Shown: positions 58,820 through 64,000 of the stretch, one piece after another | Position numbering within the stretch: position 1 is the stretch's first letter | How the letters are laid out: each line of letters opens with the position of its first letter | Source of the DNA: Armatimonadota bacterium | GTDB lineage: Bacteria; Sysuimicrobiota; Sysuimicrobiia; Sysuimicrobiales; Sysuimicrobiaceae | DNA: 64,000 nucleotides | NCBI GenBank assembly: GCA_031460175.1 | Contig: JAVKGW010000006.1 | Coordinates: forward strand, 105,737 to 169,736 | Direction: 5' to 3' | Notes under the pieces: generated by a model | Database searches by the model: none | Seen by the model: only the letters and a program-made list of their open reading frames with translations | Told to the model about the DNA's origin: nothing | Translations under genes and position numbers: made by a program

Positions 58820-59802
58820 GGGAGCGAGGGGAATCCGCCGCGTGGGCCACGTACTTCCTGGGGATGCTGGTCCTCCTCACGGCGCCCCGGTGGGGGTCCG
58901 CGTACCTCGTGGGATTCTTCGTGGAACTCCTCAGTTACATGGCCCTGGTGACCGCCTGGACCATCTTCTCCGGGCCCACCCGCTACTTTTCCCTGGCCAC
59001 CGCCGCCTTCTTCGGCATCGGGACGTACGTGACCGTATACCTGGGCGGCCGCATCCCGGTGCTGGCTTGCGTCGCTGCGGCGGCTGTCCTGGCGTACCTG
59101 CTGGCCTCTGTGGTGGGCCTCGCGACCCTGCGGCTCAGCGGCCTGTACTTCGTGATGTTCACCTTCGGCCTGAGCGAGTTCCTCCGGCAGTTCGTGCTGT
59201 GGTTCGAGGGGCGGCTCTTCCGGAAGGTGGGCCGGATCGTGAGCGTACCCTTCGGCGACCTGGATCTGTACTACACCCTATGGGGGATTACCGCGGTGCT
59301 TCTCCTGAGCGCGTTCCTGCTGCGCAGGTCCCGACTGGGGTATGCGCTGCGGGCCATCGGGGAGGACGAGCTGGCCGCCTCCCACGCAGGGGTGGACGTC
59401 TCCCGGGTGAAGATCCGGGTGTTCGCGGCGACCGCGAGCGCCATGGCGGTGGTGGGGGCCATCCTGGCTCCCCGGTGGGCCTACGTGCTCCCCGACATGG
59501 CCTTCGATCCCACCCGGTCGTTCCAGGTGGTCCTCATGGCCATGCTCGGTGGGATCCGGCACAGCTATGGTCCGTTGTTGGGGACCATCCCGCTGCTCCT
59601 CCTCTACGAATGGCTGTACGCCCGTTACCCCTACCCCTTCATGTTCGTGCTGGGCCTCCTCCTCGCGGTCCTGGTCCTGTACGCGCCCGGGGGCGTGTCC
59701 GGGATGGTGGAGGGGATCCTGCAGCGGACAGAGGAGCGCCGGCAGGAGGCGGGGCGGATTCGGGCAGAGGAACTGGGGCGCGTGGAGGGGAGCGAGGGGT
59801 AG
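58816..59802 (+). CDS. livM: LivM-type ABC transporter permease
   Basis: A 328-residue permease with the LivM block TRYFSLATAAFFGIGTYVTV, LSGLYFVMFTFGLSEFLRQF, and the ATPase-contact loop AIGEDELAASHAGVD. A charged C-terminal tail of about 30 residues extends into the cytoplasm. GTG at 58816 overlaps livH by four bases; another in-frame GTG at 58807 is possible but less well placed. It is followed immediately by livG with no intergenic bases. Confidence 0.92.
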   Translation: MRERGESAAWATYFLGMLVLLTAPRWGSAYLVGFFVELLSYMALVTAWTIFSGPTRYFSLATAAFFGIGTYVTVYLGGRIPVLACVAAAAVLAYLLASVVGLATLRLSGLYFVMFTFGLSEFLRQFVLWFEGRLFRKVGRIVSVPFGDLDLYYTLWGITAVLLLSAFLLRRSRLGYALRAIGEDELAASHAGVDVSRVKIRVFAATASAMAVVGAILAPRWAYVLPDMAFDPTRSFQVVLMAMLGGIRHSYGPLLGTIPLLLLYEWLYARYPYPFMFVLGLLLAVLVLYAPGGVSGMVEGILQRTEERRQEAGRIRAEELGRVEGSEG

Positions 59803-60525
59803 ATGCTGGAGGTGCGGGGCGTGAGCCGGCGGTTCGGGGGCCTGGAGGCCCTGGTGGGGGTGGACCTCGTGGCGCGGGCCGGACAACTGGTGGCCGTTAT
59901 CGGCCCGAACGGGTCGGGGAAGACCACCCTCCTGAACGTCATCAGCGGCGTTCTCAGGCCGGACGCGGGAACGATCCGATGGGAGGGCCGGGACATCACG
60001 GGATGGCCCCCTCACCGGGTGGCGCACCTCGGCATCGGCCGGACCTTTCAACGTCCCCGCATCATGGAGGCGATGACGGTGCGGGAGAACATCGGTCTGG
60101 GCTTCCTCTTCCGGGCCCGGGGCCTCCCCGTGGCCCAGGCCATGGCGAGGGCAGAGGAGGTGGGGGAGGAGGTGGGACTCGGAGGTCGGCTGGACGTTCC
60201 CGCGGGCGACCTCACCTACATTGATCAGAAGCGACTGGAGCTGGCCCGCGCCCTCGCGGGGGATCCGAGGCTCCTCCTGCTGGACGAGTGGCTGGCGGGA
60301 CTCACGGAAGGGGAACTCCAGGTGGGCCTGGAGCTCCTGAGGCGGCTGCGGGCCCAGGGCAGGGCGGTGATCCTGGTGGAACACGTGATGTCCGCGGTGC
60401 GTGCCGTCGCGGACCGGGTGGTGGTGCTGCACGCGGGTCGAAAGATCTTGGAGGGAGAGCCGGAGGAGGTGCTCACCCACCCGGAGGTGGTGGCCACCTA
60501 CCTCGGGCAGGACACCGGATGCTGA
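59803..60525 (+). CDS. livG: LivG-type ABC transporter ATPase with atypical signature
   Basis: A 240-residue ATPase that powers the LivH/LivM channel. Walker A GPNGSGKTT is at 34-42 and GIGRTFQRPRI supplies the Q-loop. The signature, usually LSGGQ- or LPYGxQ-like, reads LTYIDQKRLELARAL (137-151), with no Gly in the usual place. Walker B is LLLLDEW, Trp replacing the common Pro after DE. The H-loop His194 is present. ATG follows the livM stop directly. In this transporter family one of the two ATPases often has a modified signature, so this may be a normal variant. Confidence 0.92.
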   Translation: MLEVRGVSRRFGGLEALVGVDLVARAGQLVAVIGPNGSGKTTLLNVISGVLRPDAGTIRWEGRDITGWPPHRVAHLGIGRTFQRPRIMEAMTVRENIGLGFLFRARGLPVAQAMARAEEVGEEVGLGGRLDVPAGDLTYIDQKRLELARALAGDPRLLLLDEWLAGLTEGELQVGLELLRRLRAQGRAVILVEHVMSAVRAVADRVVVLHAGRKILEGEPEEVLTHPEVVATYLGQDTGC

Positions 60526-61226
60526 GGGTCGCGGGCCTTACCGTTTTCTACCGCAAGCACAGGGCCCTGCAGGACGTCCACCTGGAACTCCATCCTCGGG
60601 AGACGGTGGCCGTCATCGGGGCGAACGGCGCGGGCAAGTCCACCCTCCTGCAGGCCATCGCGGGGCTCGTGCGCCCCCAACCCGGAGCACGCATCGAGTA
60701 CGAGGGGAAATCCGTCCTGGGATGGAGCCCCGAGCGCCTGGCCCGGGCCGGGGTGGTACTGGTGCCCGAGGGCCGGGAGCTGTTCACGGGGATGACGGTG
60801 TACGAGAACCTCCTGCTCGGCGCGCACGGGGTGCGGGATCGGTCCACGGTCCACCGGAGGCTGGAGTGGGTTTGGACCCTCTTTCCCCGCCTTCGGGAGC
60901 GCCACGGCCAGCTGGCGGGAACCCTCAGCGGGGGAGAGCAGCAGATGTTGGCCATCGCGCGGGGGCTCATGGCCGGTCCCCGGCTGCTCCTCCTGGATGA
61001 GCCCTCCTTGGGGCTTGCACCCCTCATCGTCCGGGAGGTGTTCCAGGTGCTGCAGAGGATTCAGGCGGAGGGCTGCGCCATCCTCCTGGCGGAGCAGAAC
61101 GTGCGCATGAGCCTTCGGGTGGCCCAGAGGGGCTACGTACTGGAGACCGGCCGCGTGGTGCGCCACGGGACCGCGGCGGAGCTGGCGCGGGACGAACTCG
61201 TGCAGCGGGCCTACCTGGGGGGGTGA
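60519..61226 (+). CDS. livF: LivF-type ABC transporter ATPase
   Basis: A 235-residue ATPase with all canonical motifs: GANGAGKST (Walker A), VPEGRELFTGMTV (the LivF-specific stretch), LSGGEQQMLAIARGLM (signature), LLLLDEPSLGLAP (Walker B). ATG at 60519 overlaps the livG stop by 7 bases. It completes a K-H-M-G-F operon. It might also energise the ATPase-less permease pair at 505-2408 if that locus has none upstream of the window; this cannot be seen here. Confidence 0.94.
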   Translation: MLRVAGLTVFYRKHRALQDVHLELHPRETVAVIGANGAGKSTLLQAIAGLVRPQPGARIEYEGKSVLGWSPERLARAGVVLVPEGRELFTGMTVYENLLLGAHGVRDRSTVHRRLEWVWTLFPRLRERHGQLAGTLSGGEQQMLAIARGLMAGPRLLLLDEPSLGLAPLIVREVFQVLQRIQAEGCAILLAEQNVRMSLRVAQRGYVLETGRVVRHGTAAELARDELVQRAYLGG

Positions 61227-61315
61227 GCCCTCGTCCATCGAGCTCCGGGGCCTCTCCCAGACCTCCGGTTTCTCATCCCCCACCGTGGCGAACTTGTGTG
61301 CGATTCCCCGGTCCG

Positions 61316-61343
61316 TTGACAGGGGTCGGTCCATTTGTATATG
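61316..61343 (+). promoter_or_regulatory. Candidate sigma-70 promoter upstream of the VOC gene
   Basis: TTGACA (61316-61321) and TATATG (61338-61343) are 16 bases apart in the 247-base gap after livF, implying a new transcript. About 130 bases of leader lie between this and the VOC start; I see no convincing gene or riboswitch fold in it. Confidence 0.5.
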
Positions 61344-61473
61344 CTGCAGCCGATTCGGGGTGCGGTTGATGGGCAGGCACGGGTGCGGTCTATAGGTCGG
61401 CCGGGGAGGGGGGCGGGGCACCGGAGCCCAGGGATCCTCTCCACACGAATCCAGTCCTTCCGGGAGGTCGCGG

Positions 61474-61896
61474 ATGCTGCAGGTGGATCACCTCGGCGTG
61501 GTCGTCCGGGACATGGAGGAGGCGCTCCGGTTCTTCGTGGACGTTCTGGGGGGGAAGGTGGTCTCCCACCAGAAGAACGTCATGGGCCGAGAGATCGATC
61601 TCGCGTTCGTGGAAGCGTGCGGGATCACCTTTGAGCTCCTCTACCCGTGGGGAGAGACCCATCCGCTTCGGACCTACCTCCAGCAGGTGGGTCCCAGCGT
61701 CCACCACATCGCCCTGCGCAGCGAGAACGTGGAGGACACGGTGCAGCGGCTCGATTCCTGGAACATCCGGCCGGAGGGACCACCGGCCATCGTGGGGGGG
61801 ACCCGGATGGTGCAGTGGCTCGCCCCGGAGGGCACTCTTGGGCTGAGGATCCAACTCCTGGGACCGGTCCCCTCCCGGGCCTCCGAAAGCCAGTAG
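61474..61896 (+). CDS. VOC-family protein, methylmalonyl-CoA epimerase-like
   Basis: A 140-residue protein of the vicinal oxygen chelate fold. Two beta-alpha-beta-beta-beta modules are visible: VDHLGVVVRDMEEALRFF with His6, and SVHHIALRSENVEDTVQRL with His77/His78. The layout is that of methylmalonyl-CoA epimerase, but the final ligand strand reads LGLRIQLLGP, with Gln where epimerases have Glu, so the exact activity is uncertain. GGGAGG precedes the ATG. It is the first gene after a candidate promoter and is followed after 12 bases by an FbpB-like permease. Confidence 0.82.
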   Translation: MLQVDHLGVVVRDMEEALRFFVDVLGGKVVSHQKNVMGREIDLAFVEACGITFELLYPWGETHPLRTYLQQVGPSVHHIALRSENVEDTVQRLDSWNIRPEGPPAIVGGTRMVQWLAPEGTLGLRIQLLGPVPSRASESQ

Positions 61897-61908
61897 AGGA
61901 GGCGGTCC

Positions 61909-63693
61909 ATGGGGCGCGTACCCATCGCCACCCGGGCGCTCCCCTGGGAGGGGGTTGCCCGGACCTGGCGCTCCGCGGCCCAAGCCGCGCTCCAACCCGC
62001 CGTGGGTCTGAGCGTCCTGGTGGCCCTGGCGTTGGGCTGGCTGCTGCTGGCTCCCCTCGGCACCCTGATCTTCGCGGCTTTCCGGGAGGGCACCAACGTC
62101 CTTCCCTTCGAACCCGCCTCCCGCTGGACGTTGCAGAACTTCCTCTCGGTGTTCACCAATCCCGTCCTGTACCGGCGGGTGCTCGCGGACACCGCCCTCT
62201 ACACCCTGGGGAGCTGCGCGGTGGGCCTATTGGTGGGGACGGGGTTCGCGTGGCTGGTGGAGCGCACGGACCTCCCCGGCCGGCACTTGGTCTACGTGGC
62301 CCTGCTGGTGCCTCTATTGGTGCCGCCCATCGTGGTGAGCATCGGGTGGGTGATGCTGCTGGGGCCCCGCGCGGGGCTGTTGAACGTTCTGCTGCGGGCC
62401 CTGGTGGGAATGGAGGCCACGGGGAACGGTCCCCTCAACATCTTCAGCATGTGGGGGATGATCCTGGTTCAAGGATTTGGGCTTGTGCCCCTGGTGTTCG
62501 TCCTCATGGCCTCCGCCTTCCGCAACCTGGACTGGACCCTGGAGGAAGCCGCATGGGTGTGCGGGGCTTCTCAGCTGCGGTCCCTGGTGCGGGTGGTCCT
62601 TCCCATGCTGTTCCCCGCGGTGGGTTCGGTGGCCATCCTCTCCCTCATCCTCACCCTGGAGAGTTTTGAGGTTCCCCTGCTCCTGGGCGTCTCCGCGGGG
62701 GTTCAGGTCTACAGCACGTGGATCTACTATGCCCTCAATCCCGCGGCGACTCTTCCGAACTACGGGCAGGTGGCTGCCCTCGCGGTTCCGGGACTCCTGG
62801 TGGGCATGGTGGGGTTGTGGGCGTACAACCGGGCCACGCAGCTGGCGGAGCGGTACGCGGTGGTGCGGGGGAAGGGGTTCCGGGGCGGGGTTCGGGAGCT
62901 CGGGAGGGTCCGGTACGTGGCCATCGGGCTCGTGGGCCTGTACCTCCTGGTGACCGTGGGACTTCCCGTGGGCGTGCTCATCGTGACGAGCCTCTTCCCG
63001 GAGGCGGTCCGGACGGGGTTCCAGCAGTGGGGACCGCCGAACCTGGACGCGTACCGCAAGGTGCTCACGGATGCGCAGACGGTCCTCTCCCTCCGGAACG
63101 GGGTGGTGGCCTCCGCGGCGGCCGCCCTGCTGGCGGTGGCTGTGGCCACGGGGGTGGCCTGGGTGGTGACGCGCACAAACCTACGGGGGCGGTTCCTGCT
63201 GGACTTTCTGGCCTTCTCCTCCGTGGTGATCCCCGGGGTGATCCTGGCGCTGGCGGTGATGCTGGTGTACCTGTGGCTGCCTGTTGGCCTGTACGGAACC
63301 TTGGGCATGCTGGTGGTGGCCTTCGCGGCCCGGACGGGGACGGTCAGCCGGATCCTGCGAACGGCCATGATGCAGGTGCACCGGGAGTTGGAGGAAGCCG
63401 CGTGGGTGAGCGGGTGCGCGGAGGGGACCGCGGTCCGTCGCATCCTGATCCCCTTGGTGCTTCCCGCGGTCCTCGCGGCGTGGGTCTTCCACTTCGTCAT
63501 CAGCTTCCGGGAGTTCACCGTGGGGCTGGTGCTGTACCGACCGGAGACCTCCGTGGCCGCGGTGCGGCTGTGGCACCTGTACGAGCGCGGGGATCTCCCG
63601 GAGGCGGGCGCGTTGGGAACGGTGATGCTCCTGGGAGTGGTGGCCATGGCGTATCTCGCCCGCCGGCTCTCGGGCCGGTGGGGGGTCCGGTAG
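61909..63693 (+). CDS. Two-domain (FbpB-like) ABC transporter permease
   Basis: A 594-residue protein made of two fused BPD-type permease halves. Each half ends with an EAA loop that docks on the ATPase: EEAAWVCGASQLRSLVRVVL and EEAAWVSGCAEGTAVRRILI. About twelve hydrophobic segments are visible. Fused permeases like this belong to iron(III), putrescine-like or phosphonate-type importers. No binding protein or ATPase is adjacent in the window; they may follow beyond 64000. ATG at 61909 is 12 bases after the VOC stop. Confidence 0.9.
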   Translation: MGRVPIATRALPWEGVARTWRSAAQAALQPAVGLSVLVALALGWLLLAPLGTLIFAAFREGTNVLPFEPASRWTLQNFLSVFTNPVLYRRVLADTALYTLGSCAVGLLVGTGFAWLVERTDLPGRHLVYVALLVPLLVPPIVVSIGWVMLLGPRAGLLNVLLRALVGMEATGNGPLNIFSMWGMILVQGFGLVPLVFVLMASAFRNLDWTLEEAAWVCGASQLRSLVRVVLPMLFPAVGSVAILSLILTLESFEVPLLLGVSAGVQVYSTWIYYALNPAATLPNYGQVAALAVPGLLVGMVGLWAYNRATQLAERYAVVRGKGFRGGVRELGRVRYVAIGLVGLYLLVTVGLPVGVLIVTSLFPEAVRTGFQQWGPPNLDAYRKVLTDAQTVLSLRNGVVASAAAALLAVAVATGVAWVVTRTNLRGRFLLDFLAFSSVVIPGVILALAVMLVYLWLPVGLYGTLGMLVVAFAARTGTVSRILRTAMMQVHRELEEAAWVSGCAEGTAVRRILIPLVLPAVLAAWVFHFVISFREFTVGLVLYRPETSVAAVRLWHLYERGDLPEAGALGTVMLLGVVAMAYLARRLSGRWGVR

Positions 63694-63727
63694 GAGACCT
63701 CAGGCGCTTTTTCCGGGGAGGGGACGG

Positions 63728-64000
63728 ATGCGACTGGGCCGCTTCATCATCGACACCCACGTGCACGCGCAGCGGTTCGCCGCAGGCCCGCAGCTTGGGG
63801 GGAGCACCGGCTACTCGGATCTCGCCTCCGTCATGGTGGGGATGGAGGCGTACGACAACTCCGCGCGGTTGCTGTACGACATGGAGCGGTACGGGGTGGA
63901 CATGTGCGTGCTGTTGCCGGCCTTCGGGATGAGCAACGAGTTGAACGCGCAGCTCGTGGAGCGGCATCCGGACAAGTTCGTGGCGTGCTGCACGGCGGTG
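63728..64000 (+). CDS. Amidohydrolase-2 family protein, N-terminal part (runs off the window)
   Basis: The first 91 residues of an amidohydrolase-type metal-dependent hydrolase or decarboxylase. FIIDTHVHAQRF gives the HxH metal motif (His11, His13), and YDMERYGVDMCVLLPAF and LVERHPDKFVACCTA are typical of the ACMSD/6-OH-benzoate-decarboxylase-like TIM-barrel group. ATG at 63728 has GGGGAGGGG upstream. The 3' end is outside the window. With the VOC protein and importer upstream it suggests catabolism of an imported organic or aromatic acid. Confidence 0.85.
   Translation, partial: MRLGRFIIDTHVHAQRFAAGPQLGGSTGYSDLASVMVGMEAYDNSARLLYDMERYGVDMCVLLPAFGMSNELNAQLVERHPDKFVACCTAV

Noticed and set aside
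61335..61634. 99-residue plus-strand frame overlapping the VOC gene
   Set aside because: Arg/Gly/Pro-rich, no ribosome binding site, and its second half is the VOC gene in another frame.
1..64000. CRISPR arrays, insertion sequences, integrases, attachment sites and rRNA
   Set aside because: Looked for repeats with regular spacers, transposase motifs and rRNA blocks on both strands by eye; none seen.

Overview
The window is visibly GC-rich, gene-dense bacterial chromosome with short or overlapping gene boundaries, frequent GTG and TTG starts, and GA-rich ribosome binding sites. There is no phage, insertion sequence, CRISPR array or rRNA. Promoters resembling the sigma-70 consensus (best case TTGACA-17-CATAAT before fhs) and a type IV pilin cassette fit a free-living soil or sediment bacterium. 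Branched-chain-type ABC transporters beside alpha-hydroxyacid and 2-oxoacid oxidation genes resemble the gene content of Armatimonadota/Sysuimicrobiota-like or Rokubacteria-like lineages. That placement is an impression; no marker here settles it.

Layout. (1) 1-2408, plus strand: the 3' end of a liv-type ABC uptake operon (binding protein C-terminus, LivH, LivM, no ATPases visible). (2) 2427-40058, minus strand: about 32 consecutive genes for a complex surface polysaccharide, read from a NarL-type regulator at 40058 down to a glycosyltransferase at 2427. They include a Wzc-like chain-length protein, two UDP-sugar dehydrogenases, an epimerase, RmlA and RmlB, an O-antigen ligase-like protein, a Wzm/Wzt ABC exporter, about 14 glycosyltransferases, a pyruvyltransferase, two deacetylase-type enzymes and several unusual enzymes. 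Most boundaries are 4-base ATGA or GTGA overlaps. (3) 40059-40354: divergent regulatory region with three short palindromes. (4) 40355-42056, plus: cytoplasmic NarL-type histidine kinase and response regulator. (5) 42093-46402, plus: tRNA-Val(GAC), a single-domain protoglobin, a DPM1-like glycosyltransferase, four minor pilin/pseudopilin genes and EF-P. (6) 46406-53512: small zinc-ribbon membrane protein, formate-tetrahydrofolate ligase, then on the minus strand an SDR, a 2-oxoacid (acetoin-type) dehydrogenase E1alpha/E1beta, a free lipoyl protein, a short E2 catalytic protein and a zinc alcohol dehydrogenase. (7) 53670-64000, plus: PEP-utiliser-like protein, FMN alpha-hydroxyacid dehydrogenase, a complete liv-type transporter (binding protein, LivH, LivM, LivG, LivF), a VOC epimerase-like protein, a two-domain FbpB-like permease and the start of an amidohydrolase.

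The most unusual material is in the polysaccharide locus. The exporter ATPase (22554-25004) carries a Wzt-type carbohydrate-binding domain and then an extra C-terminal nucleotidyltransferase-like domain, and the next gene (21415-22548) is a second, free nucleotidyltransferase-like protein. An ATP-grasp enzyme is fused to a low-molecular-weight tyrosine phosphatase (12663-14375). The Wzc-like protein has lost the Walker A lysine expected of a tyrosine autokinase. A PP-loop ATPase with a QueC-like four-cysteine cluster (28201-29538) sits in the same operon. Together they suggest a polysaccharide whose non-reducing end may receive an unusual cap recognised during export; that is inference. Other oddities are an EF-P with Gln in place of the modified Lys, a histidine kinase with HQ instead of HD/HE, and an E2 split into separate lipoyl and catalytic polypeptides.
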